A stretch of 49,813 nucleotides of DNA from an uncultured Bacteroidota bacterium (GTDB lineage Bacteria; Bacteroidota; Bacteroidia; Chitinophagales; Chitinophagaceae): positions 1 through 49,813 of the forward strand of contig CAIYPC010000646.1 of NCBI GenBank assembly GCA_903927975.1. Reading direction: 5' to 3'. Below are positions 39,236-48,592 of the stretch, piece after piece. The notes below the pieces were generated by a model. That model saw only the letters and a list, made by a program, of their open reading frames with translations. It was not told where the DNA came from and searched no databases. The position numbers were made by a program, and so were the translations under genes. Positions within the stretch are counted from its first letter, which is position 1, and the number at the start of each line of letters is the position of its first letter.

Positions 39236-40159
39236 TTAATGTTTGAATAATTTCTGTTGATAAACTTTTGAAGTTGTGATTATGCGAACAATGTAAACAG
39301 CAGAAATCAGGTTTGCCGATGAAATCGTTATGTCAGAAGAGCCATTATTAATAATGTGCTCAATTACTTTTCCAGACACATCAACAATTGAAATTTCCTT
39401 TATTGGCTCCAAACCTGCAGTTACCACAAAGTAAGAGCTGGCAGGGTTAGGCGATATTTGTGGGGCTTCCTGAATCCCAAAATTAACCTCAACAGTTGGC
39501 GAATAAGAAATAGTCCCGTCAAGATCAACTTCCATCAGGCGGTAAAGATTAGCGCCAGGATTGGGGTGATAATCAATTGCAGAATAATTCTGCTGAACAG
39601 TGCTGTTGGTGCTTGCATTTACCCGCCCAATACTTTGAAAACCGGCATTTCCATCATTTCTCTGCACATCAAAATAATTAGTATTTATTTCTGATGAAGT
39701 TGCCCACTTTAAAAGAATATTCTGGTTATTGATATTGGTTCCGGTAAAGCTTATCAATTTAATAAGCAATGGGCTACTGACTTCCGTAAAGTTCGCTATT
39801 GTTGCCGTTGATAACTTGGCGTTGTTTGCGCTGGTGACAGCCATTCCAAGATACACAGGCGAGGTGCCGAAGCCAAGATCAACAGTCGGGCCAATCTGCG
39901 TCCATGAATTTGCTGCGCCCGATGATGAAATGTATGCACTATATTTTGTGCCGCTTTTATTCAGTTCGATCCAATATGGAGCAGCCAAACTAGGTATAGA
40001 AACAACAGTAGTTGAGCCACCGGAAACACTGCGATATTCAAAAACAATACCACTACTGCTGGTGGTTGCAACGAAAGCAAATGGAGAAGTGTTGCTTATG
40101 CTGTCGCGGAACATCAGCCCTGCTTTATTAGCAGCATTGGTCGCATCCTGAGTAACCAC
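39236..40159 (-). CDS. C-terminal part of a frameshifted secreted protein (DUF1349-like region, T9SS sorting domain)
   Basis: MFRDSISNTSPFAFVATTSSSGIVFEYRS; C-terminal ISPNPASSYFVV...YIVRIITTSKVYQQKLFKH. Confidence 0.8.
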   Translation of the reverse strand: MVTQDATNAANKAGLMFRDSISNTSPFAFVATTSSSGIVFEYRSVSGGSTTVVSIPSLAAPYWIELNKSGTKYSAYISSSGAANSWTQIGPTVDLGFGTSPVYLGMAVTSANNAKLSTATIANFTEVSSPLLIKLISFTGTNINNQNILLKWATSSEINTNYFDVQRNDGNAGFQSIGRVNASTNSTVQQNYSAIDYHPNPGANLYRLMEVDLDGTISYSPTVEVNFGIQEAPQISPNPASSYFVVTAGLEPIKEISIVDVSGKVIEHIINNGSSDITISSANLISAVYIVRIITTSKVYQQKLFKH

Positions 40160-42720
40160 TTGTGCAAAATATGTTCATCGCCAATCAGGTTCGTGAATGC
40201 ATATTGAAACTGATCCCCAGTTCCACCTATGTCAGTGCCAGATCCTTGCAAGGTATAAACCCCGTTATTCATACATGAAGAGCCGGCAATGCCGATATCG
40301 CCAATGTCCGCACTGAAATATCTTGTTTGCAAAAGTCCGCAAGAGGCGGTGCAAGTGCTGGTTGTGAACGTTCCTGTTGCCTGCGCGCTTGTATCGGTTC
40401 CACAAATTGCCTGAACAAGATAAGTATAACCTGTGTTGCACGACAGTGCTGAAATATTCAAAGATGTTGAGCTGGTTGTTCTTGTGACCCAACTGCTGAC
40501 AATCGATGTTTTATATTGAATATAATAGCTTGTGGCGGTAGGTACTGCCTGCCAGCTTAGGGTTGAGGCATTTTGTGTAATGTTACTTGCTGAAAGCCCT
40601 GTTGGTGTGCTGCATGGATTTGCCAACTGCCCAAGCACTTTCATTTCATAAATAGAATATCCATATGATGTTCCCCTTTTTGTACCATTCATCCGTACGT
40701 ATCGAGCTCGGAAATTCCCAGTGACTGAGCTGAACAAAGAAGTGTTCCCTGTAAATGCTTGTGCAGTTGTCCATGTCGAAGCATCATCAGAAACATCAAT
40801 TGTAAAGTCTTTGCCCAATGCATTTTCCCAGCTTATACTTATTTGGCAAATATCATATTCCGCCCCAAGATCTACATAAAGCCATTGTGCATCGGAATAT
40901 TGGCTTGACCAACGAGTGTTTGTATTCCCATCAAATGCATCACTTGCAGGATAAGAGCTGCTTTCAATAGAAGAAGCAAGACCGGTTTTATTCAATGCCA
41001 CATTAGTAACGCAACGGGTAGCATTCGCAGTTAGTCCATATACGGCCAACTGATTGGAGAATGTGTTAAGATATACTTTGCCATTTGCAATTGTAGGACA
41101 ATTCATTTTTGCAAAATTTCCCACATTATCAGTTGAGCTCATATTGGAATTCCATAGTTCAGTAGTGACATCATCTGCTCGAACAGCACGCAAAACCCCG
41201 GGACAGATTTGTTGATTTGCATTGCAGCCATTTATAGCATGCGAAATCCATAATACAGCCGAGGCAGGATCGGAACCATTGGAAGAAACAGACATATATG
41301 CCCCTGAGCTACCATTAGGGCCGCTCACACTGCCGCTTACAGGCGTTCCTAAAGAAGTGCTGCCAACTTTATATGATTTCAACAATGTGTTCTCAGAAAA
41401 CTGGCAAACGTATTGATTGGTGGTCCCGCCAAAATATGCAAATGAAGAATGCATCTGAGCATTGCTCGAAAAGGAAATTGACTGCAATACATTATCAGGT
41501 CCCGAACTAGAAAACCCGCCAAGATTTGTTTTGTCAAGAAGATAAATAGCCGTGCTCTTACAACCTGTAAGCAGGAAATTAGTATTCGGTATCAGTAAGG
41601 TCTGCATCGAAAAATCCAAATCCGCATCATTTAAATATTTATAGTTAGAGGGAGTAAAATAGCTTGAGATATTTAAAGCCGTAGCAGTATGATCAAGGGT
41701 ATTGGGCGTTAATTTTATAACGCTTTCTCCCCTGTTTGCAGTAGTGCTCGGAAGGTCAGTGAACCCATTTTCATTATCATAAGCATTACCTGTTGTAAAA
41801 TAAATATTGCCCGATGCGTCCACTGCCGGAGCCGCACCGCTCATCCAAATGCCTCCTCTCCCATCATTAGGGGTGGATATATAAGCCATTCTTTGCTGGA
41901 GGCTCGATGCGTCATAACCAATAAGCCATCCGTGGGCAGGGTTCCAGTCACAATGCGCGGCATATGGTATATAGACAATCCCGTTAGAAAGAGCCAATCC
42001 GCCACGGTTAAATTGTCGTCTTGGGTCAAATGAAATAACTCCGCTCACATTCCCATCCCCCTGTCCAGTGGCAGATCCAGTAATGCTTACCGGCCCATTG
42101 AATTTTTCGGCGCCCGTAGCTAAATCAACTGCATGCAGGTATTGAAAAAAACCTGTAGTGGTATAGGAATATTCATCATTGGCATACGTATGGTTATCTA
42201 CCACGCCTGCCGCAGTGCTTGCAAGCTTAGTAACAAAATACAATGTGCTTGTCAGCGTATCAATCACCGGCGTCCCTACTATTCCAATATTGTTCGAAAA
42301 ATCGTTATAGTTGCCACCGCACAAACCAGGATGCATATCAGTTTTAACTGCCGGGCGATAGCCTGATGGCGTATAATTTATCTGCCAATATGCTGGAACT
42401 GAAACATCATCAGCATCAAAAGCGTATATGGTATTATTGACAGTACATATATACACAATATTCTTTTGGCCTTTCGATGGAATATTCACTCCGCTAACAA
42501 CCAAAGGCTGCGCAAATACCTGATCATCCACATTGCGCGTATATAAAAGCCCAAAGCTATTTGAGTTCACATTTGTGGCGGTAAGGGTTGTTTCCTGATT
42601 ATTCCAGCCTGTTCGCCCAAGATCATTGTGCTGTGTAACGACATTTACTTGTGAATAAGAAGAAAAAAAAGGCAATACCATAATTATGGAAATTGCAAAA
42701 TAAAGAGCAGCCTTTCTCAT
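40114..42720 (-). CDS. N-terminal part of the same protein: PQQ-like propeller, F5/8 type C, FN3
   Basis: VNVVTQHNDLGRTGWNNQETTLT propeller start, discoidin-like SSYPASDAFDGNTNTRWSSQYSDAQWLYVDLG, FN3 region; frame lost at 40166-40169. Confidence 0.85.
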   Translation of the reverse strand: MRKAALYFAISIIMVLPFFSSYSQVNVVTQHNDLGRTGWNNQETTLTATNVNSNSFGLLYTRNVDDQVFAQPLVVSGVNIPSKGQKNIVYICTVNNTIYAFDADDVSVPAYWQINYTPSGYRPAVKTDMHPGLCGGNYNDFSNNIGIVGTPVIDTLTSTLYFVTKLASTAAGVVDNHTYANDEYSYTTTGFFQYLHAVDLATGAEKFNGPVSITGSATGQGDGNVSGVISFDPRRQFNRGGLALSNGIVYIPYAAHCDWNPAHGWLIGYDASSLQQRMAYISTPNDGRGGIWMSGAAPAVDASGNIYFTTGNAYDNENGFTDLPSTTANRGESVIKLTPNTLDHTATALNISSYFTPSNYKYLNDADLDFSMQTLLIPNTNFLLTGCKSTAIYLLDKTNLGGFSSSGPDNVLQSISFSSNAQMHSSFAYFGGTTNQYVCQFSENTLLKSYKVGSTSLGTPVSGSVSGPNGSSGAYMSVSSNGSDPASAVLWISHAINGCNANQQICPGVLRAVRADDVTTELWNSNMSSTDNVGNFAKMNCPTIANGKVYLNTFSNQLAVYGLTANATRCVTNVALNKTGLASSIESSSYPASDAFDGNTNTRWSSQYSDAQWLYVDLGAEYDICQISISWENALGKDFTIDVSDDASTWTTAQAFTGNTSLFSSVTGNFRARYVRMNGTKRGTSYGYSIYEMKVLGQLANPCSTPTGLSASNITQNASTLSWQAVPTATSYYIQYKTSIVSSWVTRTTSSTSLNISALSCNTGYTYLVQAICGTDTSAQATGTFTTSTCTASCGLLQTRYFSADIGDIGIAGSSCMNNGVYTLQGSGTDIGGTGDQFQYAFTNLIGDEHILHKWLLRMRPMLLIKQG

Positions 42721-42984
42721 AACATAAAATAGTTTATATCCTTAAATTGATCAGTGGTTAATCAACGGCGTGCACTTAATAATAAATCAAAAATGAAGAA
42801 TGAAACTAAAAGCGAAGTTCTTAATAGGTATGAGGTGTAAATCAAATTTTGTACCCAAAATAACTCCAAATTTTGCCAATTTAAAATTATAGTTTTCCAC
42901 TTTTCATAACCCAGGCTCGCTATTCTTTCATCTGTTTTCGATTTGCAAATCACCTAATTTTGCTGGCTTATACAAACACGTTAC

Positions 42985-44403
42985 ATGAACAAGGATTTAT
43001 TTGATTTTGGGATGATTGGCCTTGGCACGATGGGCCGCAACCTGCTGTTGAATATGGCAGACCATGGTTTCAAAGCAATCGGGTTTGATAAAGACACGTC
43101 GAAAGGAGCTTTGCTTGAATCTTCTGCAACGCCAGGAACCACGGTAAAAGGCGTGAATACATTGGAGGAAATGATTAAGCTGCTGCAGCCCCCACGAAAA
43201 ATGATGATGCTTGTTCCTGCAGGAAAGCCAGTGGATGATGTAATCCAAAGTTTGCTTCCATTACTGGAAAAAGGTGATATTATCATTGACGGAGGAAACT
43301 CTCATTATACTGATACGCTAAGAAGATTGGATTACCTGAAAGAATCTGGCATCCACTTTATGGGCGTGGGCATTTCAGGCGGGGAGCATGGCGCACGCAC
43401 CGGCCCGAGCATTATGCCCGGTGGCGATCCGGAAGCTTATAAAAACGTTCAGCCAATATTGGAAGCGGTGGCAGCAAAAGTTGATGGAAGCGCCTGCGTT
43501 GCACATCTGGGGAAAAAAGCTGCAGGCCATTATGTGAAGATGGTTCATAACGGTATCGAGTATGCGATTATGCAATTGATAAGCGAAGTGTATGATCTGC
43601 TACATAATGGACTGGGGTTAAACAATGATGAACTTTACAAAGTTTTTAAATCGTGGAACGATGGTGATCAGCAATCTTATCTGATTGAAATCACAAGAGA
43701 TATTTTTTTGCAGAAGGATGATAAAACAGAAAACCGTTTGGTGGACATGATCCTCGACAAAGCAGGAGCAAAAGGCACTGGTAAATGGACTTCTCAAGAT
43801 GCTATGGATATTGGGATACCCATCACCGTTATTGACACCGCTGTTGCGCTTCGCAGTCTTTCTGCTTATAAAGATGAAAGAACGCAAGCATCTCTTTTAT
43901 ATAAAACTTCTACGCAATCTATTGAAGCACCGAGAGAGGTTTTCATTCAACAAGTGAGCGATGCATTGTTTTTTGCAACGATTATTTGTTATGCGCAAGG
44001 CTTGTCAATGCTTCACAAAGCTTCCACTGAATTGCAAATGGAAATACCTATGCCTGAAGTGGTGCGCATCTGGCGCGGTGGCTGCATTATACGTTCTTCT
44101 TTATTAGAAACTTTTTTCAAAGCATATACCGCGAACCCTGAGTTGCCAAATTTGTTATTGAATGAAGAAATTGCTCAGTTGATTCAAAATAAAAAACAAC
44201 ATACACGTGCGGTTGTTATGCATGCAACACAGACAGGTTATCCAATTGCAGGGCTGATGAGCGCATTGAGTTATTTTGAAGCATATCGCACGGAAAGAAT
44301 GCCGACCAATCTTATTCAGGCTCAACGAGATTATTTCGGTGCGCACACATATCAGCGAATTGATATGCCAGGAACTTTTCACACAGAATGGGAATCACAT
44401 TAA
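42985..44403 (+). CDS. gnd: 6-phosphogluconate dehydrogenase (decarboxylating)
   Basis: GMIGLGTMGRNLLLNMADHGF, GGEHGARTGPSIMPGG, KKAAGHYVKMVHNGIEY. Confidence 0.97.
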   Translation: MNKDLFDFGMIGLGTMGRNLLLNMADHGFKAIGFDKDTSKGALLESSATPGTTVKGVNTLEEMIKLLQPPRKMMMLVPAGKPVDDVIQSLLPLLEKGDIIIDGGNSHYTDTLRRLDYLKESGIHFMGVGISGGEHGARTGPSIMPGGDPEAYKNVQPILEAVAAKVDGSACVAHLGKKAAGHYVKMVHNGIEYAIMQLISEVYDLLHNGLGLNNDELYKVFKSWNDGDQQSYLIEITRDIFLQKDDKTENRLVDMILDKAGAKGTGKWTSQDAMDIGIPITVIDTAVALRSLSAYKDERTQASLLYKTSTQSIEAPREVFIQQVSDALFFATIICYAQGLSMLHKASTELQMEIPMPEVVRIWRGGCIIRSSLLETFFKAYTANPELPNLLLNEEIAQLIQNKKQHTRAVVMHATQTGYPIAGLMSALSYFEAYRTERMPTNLIQAQRDYFGAHTYQRIDMPGTFHTEWESH

Positions 44404-44415
44404 AGAAAAAACATT

Positions 44416-45930
44416 ATGCAAAATCATAAACGTCCGCCAGCTTCTTTATTATTTATTTTCGGTGGAAGCGGCGATTTGAATTTCAGAAAACTTTCTCCTG
44501 CACTTTATAATTTATTTATTGATGAATGGATGCCTGAAAAATTCGGCATCGTCGGCATTGGCAGAACGCCATTCACTGACGAAAATTATCGCGCTAAATT
44601 ATTAGATGGTATCAAACAATTCAGCAGAAGAAAAGATGAGCAGAATGGAAAGTGGCAACAGTTCTCGCAGCAAATTACTTATTTGCAAATGGATGCCGAG
44701 AAGGATGAGGAATACCAGAAAATTGCGGAGATAGTTAAAACAAAAGAGCAGGAATTTGGCGTTCACCCGAACGTGATCTTTTATATGGCAGTTGCGCCGC
44801 AACTTGTTCCTGATATTGCGAAAAAATTAGGCTCATTGAATATCTGCACTGATACCAAATATACACGCATTGTTGTTGAAAAACCTTTTGGTCATGATTT
44901 GCAAAGCGCTCATGATCTCAACAAGCTTTTGATGGGCATGTTCAGTGAGGAACAGATTTATCGCATCGATCATTATCTCGGAAAAGAAACCGTTCAAAAT
45001 ATTTTGGCACTACGTTTTGCCAATGCATTGTTCGAGCCGATATGGAACAAAAATTATATTGAACACGTGCAAATCACTGCAGCAGAAACAGTGGGCGTTG
45101 AAGGTCGTGGCGGCTATTATGAAACATCCGGCGCTTTGCGAGACATGGTACAAAATCACATCCTTCAATTGGTTTGCATGATTGGGATGGAAGCGCCCGT
45201 TAGTTTTGATGCTGATGAAATCAGGAATAAAAAAGTGGATGTGCTGAACGCTATTCGTAAAATCAGCAAAGATGAAGTGCATGAATATGCAGTGAGGGGA
45301 CAATATAGCGAGGGGTGGATGAAGGGCGAAAAAGTTCCTGGTTACAAACAGGAAAAAAGCGTTTCCCCGAATTCGAACATCGACACATTTGCTGCGGTGA
45401 AATTTTATATTGATAACTGGCGTTGGCAGGATGTTCCTTTTTATGTGCGCACAGGAAAACGCCTGCATGACAAAACATCCATCATCACAATTCAATTTAA
45501 GCCTGCGCCACAATATGCTTTCCCTGAAGAAGCAACTGAAACATGGAGAGCAAACAGATTGACAATAAGCATTCAGCCCGAAATGGATATCCGCCTTCGC
45601 TTTCAATCGAAACGTCCGGGACAATCGATGATATTGAACCCTGTTGATATGATATTCAGTTATAAAGATGCTTATGATGGCAACGAGCCGGAAGCTTATG
45701 AAACTTTATTGTTAGATGTGATGGAAGGAAACGCAACGTTGTTCATGCGCAGTGATCAGGTGGAAGCAGCGTGGAAAATTATTATGCCGATTCTCGAAAC
45801 ATGGGAAGCAAGACCGCCAGTAGATTTTCCGAATTATTCTCCCGATAGCTGGGGACCTGAAGATGCAGAAGCGATCATTGCACGCGATGGACATAATTGG
45901 ATCACGCTGCCGCCATTGCATCAAGAATAA
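44416..45930 (+). CDS. zwf: Glucose-6-phosphate 1-dehydrogenase
   Basis: FIFGGSGDLNFRKLSPALYNL, RIDHYLGKETVQNI, FYVRTGKRL. Confidence 0.97.
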   Translation: MQNHKRPPASLLFIFGGSGDLNFRKLSPALYNLFIDEWMPEKFGIVGIGRTPFTDENYRAKLLDGIKQFSRRKDEQNGKWQQFSQQITYLQMDAEKDEEYQKIAEIVKTKEQEFGVHPNVIFYMAVAPQLVPDIAKKLGSLNICTDTKYTRIVVEKPFGHDLQSAHDLNKLLMGMFSEEQIYRIDHYLGKETVQNILALRFANALFEPIWNKNYIEHVQITAAETVGVEGRGGYYETSGALRDMVQNHILQLVCMIGMEAPVSFDADEIRNKKVDVLNAIRKISKDEVHEYAVRGQYSEGWMKGEKVPGYKQEKSVSPNSNIDTFAAVKFYIDNWRWQDVPFYVRTGKRLHDKTSIITIQFKPAPQYAFPEEATETWRANRLTISIQPEMDIRLRFQSKRPGQSMILNPVDMIFSYKDAYDGNEPEAYETLLLDVMEGNATLFMRSDQVEAAWKIIMPILETWEARPPVDFPNYSPDSWGPEDAEAIIARDGHNWITLPPLHQE

Positions 45931-45975
45931 TTGTCTGAACTGGGATTTGGGAGGATTTTTGGGATTGATGGGAAA
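45931..45975. repeat. GGGATTT-word repeat arm after zwf
   Basis: TTGTCTGAACTGGGATTTGGGAGGATTTTTGGGATTGATGGGAAA; it contains the next gene's ATG. Confidence 0.6.
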
Positions 45976-46432
45976 AGATAAAAAGTTGTATAGAATGTGG
46001 ACGAATTTTTCAATATTTCCTGCCGTCTTTTCTCTGCAATTTCTTATCTCTGTTTCGATATTTAATTCGCACAATAATAATTTGACGACAACTTGCAAAA
46101 TTGAAATTGACAGTCTAACAAAAAAGTCAGTTTATACTTCTGCCGATATATTACCACAAAACGAAGGTGGACAAGACAGTTTGTTCAGAAGCTTTAGAAG
46201 AATAAAAGCAGGAAATGTTGCTGGCGATTATTCTCCAACTTTAGTTGTAGCTTTTATTGTGGATACCAATGGGATAATAATCGGAGAAAGAATCCTGACA
46301 GGCAACATTGAAATTGGACAACAAATATTGAATGTTATAAAATCATTTAAGTGGAAGCCTGCAAAATGCCAAGGAAAAAATATTGACATGCTTTATAAAT
46401 TTCCCGTTATTATTGAGGTTAGGGAAGAATAA
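45968..46432 (+). CDS. Small membrane protein with TonB-C-like domain
   Basis: SPTLVVAFIVDTNGIIIGERILTGNIEIGQQILNVIKSFKWKPAKCQGKNIDMLYKFPVII. Confidence 0.65.
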   Translation: MGKDKKLYRMWTNFSIFPAVFSLQFLISVSIFNSHNNNLTTTCKIEIDSLTKKSVYTSADILPQNEGGQDSLFRSFRRIKAGNVAGDYSPTLVVAFIVDTNGIIIGERILTGNIEIGQQILNVIKSFKWKPAKCQGKNIDMLYKFPVIIEVREE

Positions 46433-46459
46433 ATAGTTAAGTAAAAATAATAAAGCAAA

Positions 46460-47203
46460 ATGCATTTACATATTTTCAAAACTCCAGATGAATTTAATCA
46501 TGCGATCGCCGATTGGATGGTTGATTGCATTGCTGAAACTTTAAAGAAACAAAATCGGTTCACATTAGTTCTTTCGGGCGGCAATACGCCAAAAGCATTG
46601 TATCAGTTATTGTCGGTTGCGCCTTACCGTGAAAAAATTGCTTGGGAGAAATTGCATATTTTTTGGGGCGATGAAAGAGATGTTCCATTTAGCGACAGCC
46701 GCAACAATGCAAAAATGGCTTATGAAACTTTGCTGAATAATGTTCCGGTTCCTGCTTCGCAGATTCATGTTATGCAGACTGAAAATATTTCCCCAGAAAA
46801 ATCTGCTGAAGCCTACGAGAAAACATTGCATGAGTATTTCCCACTCACAACTCACAACTCACAACTCACCACATTCGATCTCGTTCTTCTTGGCATGGGT
46901 GATGACGGGCATGTATTATCATTAATTCCCGGAACAGCGGTTGTTCATGAAGAAGAAAAATGGGCAACATCGCTTTGGCTAGAAGCGCAGAATATGAATC
47001 GCATCACGCTCACAAAAACGGTTGTGAACAAATCGAAACAAATTGCTTTTCTCACAACAGGCGATAACAAAGCACATGCCTTGAAAGAAGTTTTAGAAGG
47101 GCATTACAATCCCGATCTTTATCCTTCACAAGAAATAAAACCCGAGAACGGCGAACTGCATTGGTTTGTGGACGAAGCAGCGGCGGCTCAGTTGCGAGTT
47201 TAG
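46460..47203 (+). CDS. pgl: 6-phosphogluconolactonase
   Basis: FTLVLSGGNTPKALYQLL, WGDERDVPFSDSRNNAKMAYETLLN, FDLVLLGMGDDGHVLSLIPG. Confidence 0.96.
   Translation: MHLHIFKTPDEFNHAIADWMVDCIAETLKKQNRFTLVLSGGNTPKALYQLLSVAPYREKIAWEKLHIFWGDERDVPFSDSRNNAKMAYETLLNNVPVPASQIHVMQTENISPEKSAEAYEKTLHEYFPLTTHNSQLTTFDLVLLGMGDDGHVLSLIPGTAVVHEEEKWATSLWLEAQNMNRITLTKTVVNKSKQIAFLTTGDNKAHALKEVLEGHYNPDLYPSQEIKPENGELHWFVDEAAAAQLRV
46841..46870 (+). repeat. (ACTCACA)n heptamer tract inside pgl
   Basis: CCACTCACAACTCACAACTCACAACTCACC encodes PLTTHNSQLTT. Confidence 0.85.
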
Positions 47204-47253
47204 CGTTCTTCAATTAATAATACTATAGGCAGCAACTCGTTAAAGGACCTTCA

Positions 47254-47769
47254 ATGAAAGAAAAATTCATATTTTATTTCACACTTTTAAGTTTGACAAT
47301 TTTTGCTTGCAGACAAAACAGCAACATGACCTATGACTATACATCATTATCAGTTGACACTAGTAACACCATTATATTTAAATGGGACGGCACACTTTAT
47401 ACATTTACAAATTTCTCAGAACCATTAGCTTTAAGTAATGACGACATAAAACTTGCAGACAGTTTATTAAATGATGCTGTTGACAAATTTAATAAAACAA
47501 ATAGTAAAGGACTTTATCAAGCATTCAATAAACAAGTTCCCATCGACAGTTTTATAATCGACCTATCAAAATACAAAAGACAATTTTTTCCATATAGAGA
47601 TGTAAATGGACAAAGGGTTTTCTATTTGGTTTGTTTCTCAAAGACGTTTCCTGAATGGCGCAATAAAATTTATCATGGCGGACTTCATTATGGGATTACT
47701 AAATTTACTTTGAGAGTTAACTTGTCTGACAGAAAAGCTGACGAGCTTTCAACAGGCAGCTATGGTTGA
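47254..47769 (+). CDS. Hypothetical lipoprotein
   Basis: Signal peptide with lipobox TIFACRQ; no recognised domain. Confidence 0.65.
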   Translation: MKEKFIFYFTLLSLTIFACRQNSNMTYDYTSLSVDTSNTIIFKWDGTLYTFTNFSEPLALSNDDIKLADSLLNDAVDKFNKTNSKGLYQAFNKQVPIDSFIIDLSKYKRQFFPYRDVNGQRVFYLVCFSKTFPEWRNKIYHGGLHYGITKFTLRVNLSDRKADELSTGSYG

Positions 47770-47850
47770 GGTTCTGTCGACATTCGGTTTGCGGTCATTT
47801 GTATTATATAATTTTACCTGAGCCACAAATCCTTGCTGCTACAAAAAAAT

Positions 47851-48171
47851 TTACTTCACATTCTCAGAATCATACACAATCACTTTGCTCCACAAGTAAG
47901 AACATTCTTCAACAAATTTTAAATGAACCGGATCGGTTTGATAAGTGGCTTCTGCTTCTGCACTTTCAAAAAACAACATCCATGAAACGCTGTAAGTATT
48001 TTCAATCACACCACGGCTGGTGTTTGCAGGTTCGCCAATATGAAAGTCTTTGATGGTTTTTGCATGTGATAATTTCTGCAAGCCTTCAATCAATTTTGCT
48101 TTGTCTTCTTTGCTATCTGCATTTTTCAACCAGAAAAATACATGATGGATAAAAATGTTTTTGATTTCCAT
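47851..48171 (-). CDS. Dabb family (stress-responsive A/B barrel) protein
   Basis: FIHHVFFWLKNADSKEDKAKLIEGLQKL...YSVSWMLFFESAEAEATYQTDPVHLKFVEE. Confidence 0.88.
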   Translation of the reverse strand: MEIKNIFIHHVFFWLKNADSKEDKAKLIEGLQKLSHAKTIKDFHIGEPANTSRGVIENTYSVSWMLFFESAEAEATYQTDPVHLKFVEECSYLWSKVIVYDSENVK

Positions 48172-48184
48172 AAAATGTAAATTA

Positions 48185-48592
48185 TTAAAATAGTTGTTGA
48201 ATTAATTCATCAGTCAATTTTCTTTCTTCTTTTGTCCAGAAAGAATTTGGCGGCGGAAATTCATTGATATTATATCCGCCATGCTTTTCAAAATCAAAAA
48301 TCGCGTGGCATTCATCATCCAATATCAATGCCGCTTTCAGCCAATCTTTCGTCCAAATTATCTTAATATCAATTTGTTTTTTCTCTTTTGAAATTTCTTC
48401 TATTTCATAAATGTGCAGCGCATCTAAAATGCGTTGTTCTTTTGTTTTATTATCAATTTCAATAGCATAAAAATAACCTGTTTCATCGTTGCTCTCGAAC
48501 GCTACGCCATAATTATTTTCCAAAGAAAGGCTTTCAACAAAAGCATCTTTGCCCAAAATAATTGTTTGCTGTTGCATCAAATAACCGTTCAT
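48185..48592 (-). CDS. DUF2251-like protein
   Basis: NNYGVAFESNDETGYFYAIEID...ILDALHIYEIEEI...AALILDDECHAIFDFEKHGGYNINEFPPPNSFW; start overlaps the amidase stop (TAATG). Confidence 0.65.
   Translation of the reverse strand: MNGYLMQQQTIILGKDAFVESLSLENNYGVAFESNDETGYFYAIEIDNKTKEQRILDALHIYEIEEISKEKKQIDIKIIWTKDWLKAALILDDECHAIFDFEKHGGYNINEFPPPNSFWTKEERKLTDELIQQLF

Noticed and set aside
45010-45624. 204-aa minus-strand ORF
   Set aside because: Antisense to zwf, which is well supported; considered a shadow ORF.
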